64,000 bases of DNA from Pseudooceanicola algae (lineage in GTDB: Bacteria > Pseudomonadota > Alphaproteobacteria > Rhodobacterales > Rhodobacteraceae). This document shows, piece by piece, positions 42,168 through 51,632 of this stretch. Position 1 is the first letter of the stretch. Each line of letters opens with the position of its first letter. The notes beneath the pieces were generated by a model, which was not told the DNA's origin, ran no database searches, and worked only from the letters and a program-made list of their open reading frames with translations. The position numbers and the translations under genes are program-made. The DNA lies in the NCBI RefSeq assembly GCF_003590145.2, contig NZ_CP060437.1, positions 62,001-126,000 on the forward strand, given 5' to 3'.

Positions 42168-44717
42168 TCACAAGATCAGTGCCTTCGACAATTGTTCCTT
42201 GATGGAAGCGTCCACGAAATGCGGCTCGACCGGGGGGTCCAGCAACAAGGCGTTTTCAGCTTGTTCCAGGGAAACTTCCGAAAAAAGTTCCCGGCCCAAT
42301 CCCGAACAGTAATCGGCGAACTTGAATTCATGCGACTTGTGGCTGGGAATGTTGAGCCAGAGACAGGGGATGTTGTAGCTGTCCGCGACGATCAGCCCAT
42401 GAAGGCTGGAGGACATGATGGCCGCGCAACTGGAGATCTTTTTCAGGACGTTCTCGACCGAGTCTGTCGGGTCGATGATGATGCAGTCATCTGACCGGCC
42501 GAGGGCGCGAATGTTGGAGGAATTCCGCTGCGAATAATGCGGAACGATCCCCCAGCGGTACTTTTTCGCGGCCGCAGGGACCAGGTCCGAGGCAAAGATC
42601 CCGGGATCTCCGAGCGGCATGTCCGGGTCAAGGCCCAGGGTTGAACGTGTCTTTTTCCCGCGGACAGCCAATACCGACAAGCTGGAGTGGAGGGGGGTCG
42701 CATCCTCTTCAATAAGCCCGCTGCCCCAGATCAAGAGAGGGGTCTTGCGTTTCGATTTCTGCGCCGCGCGGGAAACCTGAGAGAGGATGCTGCCGATCGA
42801 AGCAAGGTCGCACTGACCGGCGGGAGCCCATGCGACTTCTTTGTTGGTCAGGTGGCGCACGACCATCGGTCCCAGTTCATCCCCGAAATTGCCCGCGCTG
42901 TTGCCACCGTTTCTTTGGAACCAATGCATGCGCAAGGGTTGTGTGGTGACGCGTTTGACTGGCCGGGTCCGTGCAGGGGTAATTGGCACCGCTTCTTCGG
43001 CACTCGGCGCGGGGGATGGCGCCGTTTCGGTTGGAAGCGAATTTGACAGCACACCCCGAAGGAGCGTTGCGACGACCGGACCCGAAGGCCCCTTGCTTTC
43101 TTCGATCCTGTTCAGTGTCGCAGCGACGTCTTCGGGATGATCCAGGTTCAATACGATGGCCTTTGGCTCTGCTGACAGGTACTTCGACAGCTTCAACCGG
43201 GGATCTTCAATCGTCCCATCGGCAATGAGGGCCTCAAGGTCTTCCGGTGTTTCCTTGCCGGAAAGAACTTTTCGCAACGGGGGCCGGCCGCCATGGTTTT
43301 TGTCCACGTACTTCGATTTCGAACGAGTGACGTAGGTTGGAAACTGCTCCATGATCGAGGGGCTGTCGCGGGTTATCACGACCAGAATTTCCTCATCGAG
43401 CGGCCATCCGTCTTGAGGAAGGGCGCGGGCATAGTTGTGAAACCATCTCGCACTCAGGCTTTTTGTGCGATTGCCTTTCTGAGCTCTTTCCAGCCCCTTT
43501 ACCAAATTGGTGATTGGTCGTTTTGCAAAATCCTTTTCGGGAGAAAACATGGTCGCATTCGAGCGAGCACCCTTGAATACCCGATGAGCTATGTCGCTGG
43601 AATCCGCCAATCCCGGGGCGGTAATGCTAAGTAGCGTTGAATGGGGGATGGGACCGTCCATGATGACTTCAGGGACTGGCGGCGGTGACATTTCCGTAAC
43701 GAGATCTCTCGATCTCTTGACGTCGGATTTTTTCAGGGATCCCTGAGTGCTGCGCTTCAGGATGTCACGCAATTCTTTCACGCTGGGGTTGGTCAGGATC
43801 TTCCGGACACGCTTGAGGCGCATGGCGACAGCCTGTTGATGCAGGGATGCCAGCTCCGGGTCCGCGGACAGTTTATCGTACTCGGCCTCAAAGCCGGGGC
43901 ACATATCCGATACGATCAAGTCGGATTCCGTATTGTGGTCGCCGTTTCTCCAGTAATCTATGCCATGGCGGTTGGAATTCATGAGGCCGTCTCCTCTGAA
44001 TATCTTGAGGAGGTATTCGTCCAGGCTCTTGATCATGAAGTGCGCAACTTCGGCAAAGTCGCGATGGATCTTGTTCTTGCCGCCGTTCCAGGTAAGCTTG
44101 CCCGAGTCAATTTTCTTGCCGCCGGCGTCTATCCACAAGCTCTTTTTGGGGTCAGTTATTGCTTTCCCCCCCTTCATCAAGGGCTTGGGAAAGTGGATGG
44201 CGAGACGTGTGTCATCCGACTGTCGGAATAACGTCTTTACGCCGGCCTTGGGCAACCCGGACACGCTCATGGAACAGGTAAACCGCTCGATAACCGGTTG
44301 ATCCTTGAAATTGACCCTTTTTGAAGAGCCGAAGATCCGCCAGGGGATGACCATCATATCCGCGGATCTTTTGGTCATTTCCTTGATGAGCACGTCCAGG
44401 GTATGTGGTTTCTGCTTCACGACCAGGAATTCGTCGGCGTCCAGCACCATGACGAAATCGGCGCTTTTCACTTCGTCCGACTGATTGGCGATCTTCAGGG
44501 CTCTTGAGTGGGGTTTGGCGCCGAGAGGTACCTTGTTCTCTATATAGGTGATGACCCCCATGTCATTCATCCGCGAAAGAATCTCATGCGTTCCATCGGT
44601 GCAATCATTGGCCAGGATCACAATGCGATCGAATCCCAATGCCCGATGGTATGCCACCCACTCGATGATGTAAGGGGCTTCATCTTTCATCGACGTCACG
44701 ACGGTGGAATTATGCAT
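42168..44717 (-). CDS. glycosyltransferase / polysaccharide pyruvyltransferase-like fusion protein
   Basis: 849 residues. Residues about 1-300 resemble the glycosyltransferase-2-like family that begins with TSMKDEAPYIIEWVAYHRAL and NDCTDGTHEILSRM, with VMVLDADEFLVV as the DxD-type site. The middle (about 300-590) has no recognised domain. The C-terminal ~230 residues resemble polysaccharide pyruvyltransferases: GNFGDELGPMVVRHLT, LLIWGSGLIEED, SSSLHGLIVADSYNIPCLWL. ATG at 44717 is used; the frame's earlier TTG start at 44822 lacks support. A bifunctional role in capsule or exopolysaccharide modification is inferred. AT-richer than its neighbours. Confidence 0.8.
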   Translation of the reverse strand: MHNSTVVTSMKDEAPYIIEWVAYHRALGFDRIVILANDCTDGTHEILSRMNDMGVITYIENKVPLGAKPHSRALKIANQSDEVKSADFVMVLDADEFLVVKQKPHTLDVLIKEMTKRSADMMVIPWRIFGSSKRVNFKDQPVIERFTCSMSVSGLPKAGVKTLFRQSDDTRLAIHFPKPLMKGGKAITDPKKSLWIDAGGKKIDSGKLTWNGGKNKIHRDFAEVAHFMIKSLDEYLLKIFRGDGLMNSNRHGIDYWRNGDHNTESDLIVSDMCPGFEAEYDKLSADPELASLHQQAVAMRLKRVRKILTNPSVKELRDILKRSTQGSLKKSDVKRSRDLVTEMSPPPVPEVIMDGPIPHSTLLSITAPGLADSSDIAHRVFKGARSNATMFSPEKDFAKRPITNLVKGLERAQKGNRTKSLSARWFHNYARALPQDGWPLDEEILVVITRDSPSIMEQFPTYVTRSKSKYVDKNHGGRPPLRKVLSGKETPEDLEALIADGTIEDPRLKLSKYLSAEPKAIVLNLDHPEDVAATLNRIEESKGPSGPVVATLLRGVLSNSLPTETAPSPAPSAEEAVPITPARTRPVKRVTTQPLRMHWFQRNGGNSAGNFGDELGPMVVRHLTNKEVAWAPAGQCDLASIGSILSQVSRAAQKSKRKTPLLIWGSGLIEEDATPLHSSLSVLAVRGKKTRSTLGLDPDMPLGDPGIFASDLVPAAAKKYRWGIVPHYSQRNSSNIRALGRSDDCIIIDPTDSVENVLKKISSCAAIMSSSLHGLIVADSYNIPCLWLNIPSHKSHEFKFADYCSGLGRELFSEVSLEQAENALLLDPPVEPHFVDASIKEQLSKALIL

Positions 44718-45062
44718 GATCGGTCTTTCTGTATGCCTGTACGGAGATTGACCTGCCCTTTCATGAGAGGGCACTCTTGGGGTGTTCTGCTTATGTTTGT
44801 CATTCTTCGGCCGTTTGGGCAATGGGCGTGGGGTCCCGCGTCCCTGAAACCATTCCCGTGGTTAAAGGATGGGGGAAAAGGCCCGACCGCTCCGTGGATG
44901 GTCAGCGGACCCTGTTTCAGAAGGGGGGCGACATCGTCGTGATCATGACAACGCTGCCTTAAAGGCGCGGTCCTGGGCCGCGTGACCGGGCAGCAAGGGA
45001 CACGGAAACAGCCCGGTAGGCTGGCAGCCTGTCCGATCTACCGACCCGAGAGCCTGCTATTG
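44718..45062. other. stretch without a recognisable gene
   Basis: This contains the upstream region of the fusion gene and the 3' side of the large secreted-protein gene, both on the minus strand. No open frame with family-like content and no clear terminator was seen. Confidence 0.45.
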
Positions 45063-48000
45063 TTACAGTTTGATTTCCGGCACGGCTTCCGGTTCAGGGT
45101 CCGGGGCATTTTCCTGCCTCGCCAGGGCCGAAGGCAGGTCAAGCGACCAGATCGTCAGTTGCAGCCTGCGCTCGGTGGGCAATTCCCGTATCCAGGCCAC
45201 CACCATGGGGCCACAATGGGGCAGACCCCGATTGGCGAAGGATTCCGGGATGGCCGTTGTTTCCGTAGGCCAGCCGAATTCCTTCCATATATTCGGCTGC
45301 GAGGCGCTGCTGCCGACCTCGAATCCTGTCGTGTCGATCGCTTCCCAAGAGATATGACGCGGGCTGTGATCAAGGTGATACCGACCGCAGACGCCCATGG
45401 GGTCAAGATCTTGTGGCGGCGCCCCAAAGGCGATACGCCCTGCGCCGTGGTCCAGGGATTCGTGGGACGGCGTGCCGTATTTCTGTTTCAGGGCATCCAT
45501 GAGCGCGCCCGTTGTGACCTGGCCAATCGGATAGAGCGCTGTGCGCATGAGGGCGGCCACTTCCGGACCCTCGGCTGTTTGCTGCAATATGGCCAGAAGT
45601 CGATCCGAGCCGTCCGGCTTTGCCAGCCCGACCGCAGTGGAATAAAGACCCGGATCGGAGGCGGGCAAGGTGCGAAATACTCCGGGCTGCCCCAGATGCG
45701 TGCGGGCCTGCGTCAGGAAATCCGTTTCGGTCATGCCTATGGACATGCCGAGGATGTCCAGTGCCGACGGGGATTGCGCAGCGCCTGCTTGCCAGTCTTC
45801 CGGTGTCAGGCTGGCGCCGATCACCGGTGGCTGTCCCGCGTTGCCGCGTTGCCAGATATCCGCCCCGTTCACGTCGAGTTCCAGCACGATGGCCGCGCTC
45901 AGGCCCGGTTGATCGTCAGGTCCCGGACCCAGATCGATGGTCCGGAAGGCCGAAATATCCGCATGCAGATCTGCCGCGACAGCCGTCGCGCCAAGGGTAC
46001 CAAGGCTGGGGAGGTCGGGCACGATCAGGACCACATCGGCAAAGGGGGCGTCCGAGTCCTGCAACCTGGCGACGTCGGGTTCGGGCTGCCACCTGCAGGA
46101 CGTCCGTGTCTGACGGGTATGCAGCGGCCGACCCGTGAAGATCAGGGCGGTGTTCTGGCCCGGCATGGGCACTTCCGACTGCAGGGGGCGGCCGAAATTC
46201 GGCGCGATGCTTGCGGCATGATCCCCGACCAGGGCGGCATAGTTCATCGTCGCTGCGGTCTGGAACCCTTCGGGCGGCAGTTCGATCAATCCCAGGCACC
46301 CTGTCAGCGGATGCCGGTTGGACAGCGAAAAGCTCAGCCGATCCGGCAGGGCCTCGGCCCGCGCCCGCGTCCAGTCGACGAAGGCGGGCAGGGCCAGGGT
46401 GTCAAACGGCTTCGCCGGATCCTCGAAGAACGGCCCCCAGGGGGGTGTCTGAGCGCGTGCGGCGAAATCGCGTTCCAGCGTCAGGCGCTCTGCCATCATG
46501 CGATGGAAGCTCGCTTCGTTCAGCAGGTCCGGCAAAAGGCGCAGGGTCAGCAAGTCGGCCAGTTCGGGCGTCATGTACAGCCGGTCCGGCACCTCGAATT
46601 CATCGGCGTCTGCCAGAATGAGCGTCGGGGGTTCCGGCGTTGGTACGGGAACAGACATGGCGATCGTTTCAAGGCGATTGCTGAACTGTTTCCGGGGACC
46701 GAAATGCATCTGCAGGGGCCAGCCCAGGATCACCCGGTCCTCGGGTGACACCCCCTTGACCGGCGCTTCGACAAGGACGGTCATCTCTGCGGTCGTGGGG
46801 TCCGCGAACCCGGCAAGGCGCGACAGGTCATCGGGAGAGATCGGCAGGATCTCGAACCCTTCAGGGTCACCGATCTCTATCTCGGGAAAAGGGTAGGGGG
46901 TCGCATCCAGCAGGTTGGGGTTCGGATCATCGGCCAGTTGCAAGCTGACTAGATAGCCGTCGCGTTCACGGCGATAGGGTCCCATGCGCATGGTAAACGC
47001 AATCGTGTGGATGTCGCGGGCCAGGTCCCGAAGACGGCGGGCTTCATTGGTGACAATGACGGTTTGCTCAAGGTGCGTGCGTCCTTCGCGGTCGATGAAG
47101 GGCGCAATACGGGATTTGAGGCGCTCTTCGGGCAGGTGGCCCAGAAGGGTGGCAGCCGTTGTCTGGTGGACGAAGGGCGGCAGGGTATCCGAGGCAGCAG
47201 GATCAAAGGTGAAGTGTTCGATCACGGCGCCGTCGTAGCCTTCCTTCAGATAGAGCGCCCGGAACAGGTGAGGCCGTTGCTGAAGCCTGAGTTGAGAGCC
47301 GCCCATGCTTCCGATCTGGTTGCCCATGCCAAGCCCTGCGTCCCGCCGGATCGGGAATGCGTCATGGTCGAGCGCCGCAAGGACGCGCCTGCCGTTGCCC
47401 GCCGTTTCCAGCCGATCCAGCAAGGCGGCGGCTTCCTCCGGGGCCATGTGCAATACCTGTCGGCGCAGCCCGTCGGGCAGCCCCGGATAGGCCGTTCCCT
47501 CGGCCGTCAATTGGGCCTGCGCGAATGCCGCGAGGCTGTCGGAGAGGTCGAACCCGTTCAACGCGGGGTCATGTTCAGGAAGCGTGATCCAGGCATAGCG
47601 CCGCATGGGCAATGGCAATGCCGGTGTGCTTCTTTCGATCAATGCGCGCAGGTCCGGTTCCGCGGCCTGCAAGGCAACGGCTGTCGGGTGCTTGGAAGAT
47701 CTGCTGATGTTTGGATCAGGCAGCAGGTCCGGTGCCAATATCTCGGCCCGGTCCAGGGCTGTCATCGCCCCGAAAGCGACTTTCTGCGCGAAGCCGATCT
47801 CGAATGGCAGATCCGGTTCCAGCCGAATTGCCGCGGCGGCCCTCCACCGCAGTTCGAGCGCGCTGGCGTAGCTTGGCCCCGGAAAGGCAGAAGCCAGGTC
47901 GGGTTTCATGCGCGCGGCGGCAAAGGTCCGAGCCCGCCAATCGGGATCAATCATGGCGTCGTCCCCGAAAGTCGGCAGAACGTAGCGCGGCTGCCCCAGC

Positions 48001-49676
48001 GAGGTATCAATGCCAAGGCCAAGTGCTGTGGCCAGTGCATCGACATCGGCACCGGGTGCGGTTATCGCCGTGTCCGCACCGTCGAATTGCCATTGATGAA
48101 GCTGCTGTTGCACGCCGGGAATATCAGCGTCGCGCAGCGACAGGCTGGCCGACAGGGTCCGGGAAGGCAGCACGACGGCGGTGCCCTTCGCCCGCAGGCC
48201 GTCCCGGCCGAGCGGTTTGCGGGCAAGCGGGCGATCCAGTTCGAGCGTGACCTGCAGGGTGGCGTTCACCGGACGATCCAGTCCTGCCTCCAGAAGGTCT
48301 CGTGACGTCTGCAGGGGCAGGGAGAAGTCCTGAATTTCGTCCAGGGGCATCCGGATGAAGTGCGGTGATCCGGGCGTCAGCGTCACCGCGAAGTTGACGA
48401 CCTGACTCGGGGACAATCCGGGGACGGGGGCATCATCGAAAAGATTGGTGATCGCTCCGTTCCCCGAGGGGTCAAACGAGACGGATATGGCGCCTTGGTC
48501 CGGGGTCAGGACCGCGCCGATATCCATGGTGATCCGATCCGGCAGATACAGCCCGCGCGCCTTGTCCTGAAGATCCGCCATTGCCCGGATGCCCCCTTCA
48601 AGGAGCCGGTTGCGCAAGGTATCCTCAACCTCGATCAGCCCGGCCCAGTCCATGGTCTTCGCCCCGTAGATATCGTTTATGAACACCAGCTCGCCGCGTT
48701 CATTTTCGAGATCGCGTTCCGAAATCAGGTGCAGCATCATGCGGGCGCGAAGACGGGAAAGCGCGCCCGCGGCTGTGATGTCTTGTGCGTCCTGCGCCAT
48801 TGCCGCCGGGGGCAGCGCAGAGACGGGAAGCGCGCCCGCCGCAGTTGGCGCTGTGCCGACATCGTTCCGCGTGATTTCGGCAAGAAGCGCGGGGTGGCGC
48901 GTCAGTTGATCCAGGCGGTCCTGGGAAAGCGACCGGATACAGGAAAATCCGCCGTTGCAGTCCCTGCGATTGCGAATGAATTCTCTTTGCTGGTCGAGCA
49001 CGTCGGATGCGCCGCTGTCCCGGGCCGATGCATAGGCAGAGGCGATATCGGCATCCAGACGGGCGAGGTTCGGATCGGTGCACAGCGATACTTCGGTCGC
49101 GGTCTGAGCCATCGCGCAGTCGAAGCCCGGCTGCGGCATTTGACGCGAGCCGATTACGCTGCTGCAGAATTCCAACAAGGACCCGATGCTGGCACCTGAC
49201 CCGGAGAGCGAAAGGACCCGGTTGCCCAGCCCCCTGATCCCGCTCTGGATCTGAAGCTCGCTGCCTTGTTGCAGGCTCGAGAACATCGGCGCGCTCAGCA
49301 ACAGGGTGGCGTGCAGGATGTTGGAGCTCCCGTCATGGCGCATGGGCAGGTTCAGCACGCGCCGGTCATCGACAATCAAGGCGAAGGTCTGATCGGCGGT
49401 GACGGAAGCTTCGCGTGCATCTGCGGCCAGGAGCAGGTTGATCTCTCCCGGGCCGGTAACATGATCCGTCATGGCCAGGCTCGCGGTGCTGTCCGGCCGG
49501 AGGCATCGCATGGAAAGGATGCTGGAACCGGCGACGTGCGCGTCGGCTGTCACCAGCCCAAGGTCATCTTGCCGCGAGACGGTCCAGCCGTTTTGCGGCT
49601 GCGCCAGGCTGGCGGAAGCCGAGATTGAACAGGTGAGCAGGGAAATGGGAATTAACCGGGCCAGAATCTTGAACAT
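45063..49676 (-). CDS. large secreted protein with LprI-like domain, function unknown
   Basis: 1537 residues with an N-terminal signal peptide (LIPISLLTCSISASASLAQ). At about 180-265 there is a lysozyme-inhibitor LprI/DUF1311-like module: FDCAMAQTATEVSLCTDPNL, then LDADIASAYASAR and DQQREFIRNRRDCN, with the usual cysteines. The remaining ~1250 residues contain no domain I recognise; they are rich in Asp, Pro and Leu and have no membrane segments, repeats or enzyme motifs that stand out. The gene is intact over 4.6 kb, which argues for selection. A periplasmic or exported role is inferred from the signal only. Confidence 0.8.
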   Translation of the reverse strand: MFKILARLIPISLLTCSISASASLAQPQNGWTVSRQDDLGLVTADAHVAGSSILSMRCLRPDSTASLAMTDHVTGPGEINLLLAADAREASVTADQTFALIVDDRRVLNLPMRHDGSSNILHATLLLSAPMFSSLQQGSELQIQSGIRGLGNRVLSLSGSGASIGSLLEFCSSVIGSRQMPQPGFDCAMAQTATEVSLCTDPNLARLDADIASAYASARDSGASDVLDQQREFIRNRRDCNGGFSCIRSLSQDRLDQLTRHPALLAEITRNDVGTAPTAAGALPVSALPPAAMAQDAQDITAAGALSRLRARMMLHLISERDLENERGELVFINDIYGAKTMDWAGLIEVEDTLRNRLLEGGIRAMADLQDKARGLYLPDRITMDIGAVLTPDQGAISVSFDPSGNGAITNLFDDAPVPGLSPSQVVNFAVTLTPGSPHFIRMPLDEIQDFSLPLQTSRDLLEAGLDRPVNATLQVTLELDRPLARKPLGRDGLRAKGTAVVLPSRTLSASLSLRDADIPGVQQQLHQWQFDGADTAITAPGADVDALATALGLGIDTSLGQPRYVLPTFGDDAMIDPDWRARTFAAARMKPDLASAFPGPSYASALELRWRAAAAIRLEPDLPFEIGFAQKVAFGAMTALDRAEILAPDLLPDPNISRSSKHPTAVALQAAEPDLRALIERSTPALPLPMRRYAWITLPEHDPALNGFDLSDSLAAFAQAQLTAEGTAYPGLPDGLRRQVLHMAPEEAAALLDRLETAGNGRRVLAALDHDAFPIRRDAGLGMGNQIGSMGGSQLRLQQRPHLFRALYLKEGYDGAVIEHFTFDPAASDTLPPFVHQTTAATLLGHLPEERLKSRIAPFIDREGRTHLEQTVIVTNEARRLRDLARDIHTIAFTMRMGPYRRERDGYLVSLQLADDPNPNLLDATPYPFPEIEIGDPEGFEILPISPDDLSRLAGFADPTTAEMTVLVEAPVKGVSPEDRVILGWPLQMHFGPRKQFSNRLETIAMSVPVPTPEPPTLILADADEFEVPDRLYMTPELADLLTLRLLPDLLNEASFHRMMAERLTLERDFAARAQTPPWGPFFEDPAKPFDTLALPAFVDWTRARAEALPDRLSFSLSNRHPLTGCLGLIELPPEGFQTAATMNYAALVGDHAASIAPNFGRPLQSEVPMPGQNTALIFTGRPLHTRQTRTSCRWQPEPDVARLQDSDAPFADVVLIVPDLPSLGTLGATAVAADLHADISAFRTIDLGPGPDDQPGLSAAIVLELDVNGADIWQRGNAGQPPVIGASLTPEDWQAGAAQSPSALDILGMSIGMTETDFLTQARTHLGQPGVFRTLPASDPGLYSTAVGLAKPDGSDRLLAILQQTAEGPEVAALMRTALYPIGQVTTGALMDALKQKYGTPSHESLDHGAGRIAFGAPPQDLDPMGVCGRYHLDHSPRHISWEAIDTTGFEVGSSASQPNIWKEFGWPTETTAIPESFANRGLPHCGPMVVAWIRELPTERRLQLTIWSLDLPSALARQENAPDPEPEAVPEIKL

Positions 49677-50068
49677 TTAAAGACCTTTCAAGAACACGAA
49701 TTCGGAGTTCGTCTGTTGAAATGAACTTTTGCGCCACAGGAAATGTAATTCGAGAGCGGTCGGCACCGGACCAATTTGCCTGCCCCAAGGGCTCGATCAA
49801 GAGATTCGGACGGCAATCGCCAATAGAGATCGGGGAAATGCCCGAATTTTGGGTCGGTGAGGCATATTATGAAAAATTTGATCGCCTGGCGGCTATGTCA
49901 GTGAATTGATCGATAGGCCGGAATAGTGCGGGATTCAGGCTTTCGCAGGCGTGTCATGCAAATTGCCCTGCGGGATCTGCGGGTCGCCGGAAGGTTCCGG
50001 GCGGTATTGAAAATCCGATGGGGGAGAGGGCCCGCATTGGGGGCAGGGCCCTCTCTTGATCCGGAAAG
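49677..50068. other. upstream region of the large secreted-protein gene, no gene seen
   Basis: AT-richer than the average of the window. A 62-codon plus-strand frame (49721-49909) has no recognisable content and no ribosome site. The stretch probably holds the promoter of the 1537-residue gene. Confidence 0.45.
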
Positions 50069-50728
50069 TCAGACGGGCCAGACCGCCTGAAGCTTTTCTC
50101 CCGCAAGGATGCGGTCGCGGGCAGAGGCTTCGTCGGCTCCAAGATGGTCGGCCTGATCCGCGACGGCGATCAGGTGTTCGCGCGGAATGGCGACCACGCC
50201 GTCGATGTCCCCAAAGATGATGTCGCCGGGGTTTACCGTCGTCTTGCCAAAGATGACGGGCACCTGGCTTTTCTTCGGTTCCTTCTTGCCGGTAATCCCG
50301 ACGGGGCTTGGGTGCGTGCCGAACAGCGGGTACCCCAGGTCGCGGACCTGCGCGATGTCCCGCACGGTCGAATTGACCACCGTTGCCGCCAGGCCGGCCG
50401 TCTTGGCGCCGGTGCTCATCAGTTCGCCGGAGCAGCTTCCATCGGCGCAGGCGGCCTCGACGACCATGACAGATCCGGGCGGGGCGTTGTCGATGGCGTT
50501 GTGATAGACGTCCTGGGGTTCACCCTTGCGATCCGAGGGTTCGAATTGGACCGTCACGGCGGGGCCGACGATCACGGCCCCCGGCGCCAGCGTTCCGAAA
50601 AGCGAGATACCTTCCAGGAACCCCCATAGACCGAGCGCCTCCATGCTGTCGTGCACATCGCCCGAGTACCAGTTCTTCAGGCGCGCGATGGCGTCTTCTT
50701 CGATCTGGCTGTAGCTGTAATCAAACAT
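50069..50728 (-). CDS. RraA-family aldolase/demethylmenaquinone methyltransferase-like protein
   Basis: 219 residues of the RraA/HMG-aldolase family. Family stretches: GDVHDSMEALGLWGFL, the GxxxxxxxxxR-D substrate loop in GLAATVVNSTVRDIAQVRDL, and GDIIFGDIDGVVAIPREHL. Members include 4-hydroxy-4-methyl-2-oxoglutarate/oxaloacetate aldolases and enzymes of sugar-acid breakdown. The ATG at 50728 overlaps the stop of the upstream GntR gene by 8 bases, so the two are co-translated. In this cluster it may cleave the end product of the sugar pathway. Confidence 0.85.
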   Translation of the reverse strand: MFDYSYSQIEEDAIARLKNWYSGDVHDSMEALGLWGFLEGISLFGTLAPGAVIVGPAVTVQFEPSDRKGEPQDVYHNAIDNAPPGSVMVVEAACADGSCSGELMSTGAKTAGLAATVVNSTVRDIAQVRDLGYPLFGTHPSPVGITGKKEPKKSQVPVIFGKTTVNPGDIIFGDIDGVVAIPREHLIAVADQADHLGADEASARDRILAGEKLQAVWPV

Positions 50729-51467
50729 TCTTGTCCTCCATTTCCTTCTCGATCGCGATCCGAAGGTAGTCCCCGGACCGCGCGATCTGATCGCGCATGA
50801 GATCCTTGGCGCCCGGACCGTTGTGGTCGCGAATGCGGGCAAAGATCTCTTCGTGTTCGGTATAGGCCTCGTCCAGCGACTTGGTGGGCACCCGGCTGGA
50901 CACCTGGATCATGTCACTGATCAGGTTGGCGAAATTTTCGTACATGATGGCGAGGATACGATTGCCGGAGCACCGCACGAGGGCCAGGTGAAAGGCCGCG
51001 TCGGCATTGACGAACCCGTCGAAGTCGCCCTTGTCACGCGCGGTGCGCATCCCGGCCAGGGCCTTTTCGATCGCCTCGTCGACCGGGCTGTCGCGGGCGA
51101 CAAGCAGGTCGATCACCTCGGTTTCGATCATCTGGCGGGCCTGGATCAGTTCGCGCAGGTAATCGGGGTCGCCGGCCAGTTGCTGGCGCACGGTAACGGC
51201 CAGGGACCCGATGAATTCGTTCACGTCCTGACGCACGACGGTCGTGTTGCCGCCGTGTCGCCGCTGCACAAGCCCCTTGGTTTCCAGCGCCTGGATCGCC
51301 TCGCGGACGGACCGTGTCGAGACGCCGAATTCCTGCGCGATCCGGCTTTCGGATTCCAGTTTGTCCCCCACCTTCAGGTCCCCGCCAAGGATGCGATCCT
51401 CCAACGTGGCCTGCACGGTGACGTGCAGACGTTCCCGGTTGTTGGTCGGCGTGGAAGACAAGCTCAT
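50721..51467 (-). CDS. GntR (FadR subfamily) regulator of the tct/sugar cluster
   Basis: 248 residues. wHTH in DKLESESRIAQEFGVSTRSVREAIQALETKGLV (about 36-68) and FCD domain with DAAFHLALVRCSGNRILA and EHEEIFARIRDH metal/ligand histidines. Start at 51467 follows AGGGACG; the frame's earlier start (51575) lies inside the operator region. It diverges from tctC over a 165-base gap with overlapping palindromes, so it most likely regulates both directions. Confidence 0.9.
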   Translation of the reverse strand: MSLSSTPTNNRERLHVTVQATLEDRILGGDLKVGDKLESESRIAQEFGVSTRSVREAIQALETKGLVQRRHGGNTTVVRQDVNEFIGSLAVTVRQQLAGDPDYLRELIQARQMIETEVIDLLVARDSPVDEAIEKALAGMRTARDKGDFDGFVNADAAFHLALVRCSGNRILAIMYENFANLISDMIQVSSRVPTKSLDEAYTEHEEIFARIRDHNGPGAKDLMRDQIARSGDYLRIAIEKEMEDKNV

Positions 51468-51557
51468 GTCAGTTCGTCCCTTGATTGCAGTGGGTTGAAA
51501 GGCGCGGCGGAAATTCGAGAAGGGCGGTTGACGGGCCGCTCCAATACTGGATACGTT

Positions 51558-51581
51558 ACTTATGACATAAGTCATATGTCA
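51558..51581. promoter_or_regulatory. overlapping palindromes, candidate GntR operator
   Basis: ACTTATGACATAAGT (51558-51572) has perfect 7-base arms around one base. It overlaps ATGAC-ATAA-GTCAT (51562-51575) and TGACATA-N5-TATGTCA (51563-51581). The site lies between the divergent gntR and tctC genes in an otherwise GC-rich stretch. Confidence 0.6.
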
Positions 51582-51632
51582 AGTGTGAGTCTGCTTGGGA
51601 GAGGCGCTCACCGAAGCAACTGGGAGGAAACC

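Noticed and set aside
49721-49909. 62-codon plus-strand frame upstream of the large secreted-protein gene
   Set aside because: No ribosome site and no similarity that I can recognise.
50823-51632. N-terminal extension of the tctC frame by 270 codons
   Set aside because: It covers the opposite-strand GntR gene and its operator; the signal peptide at 51633 with GGGAGG marks the real start.
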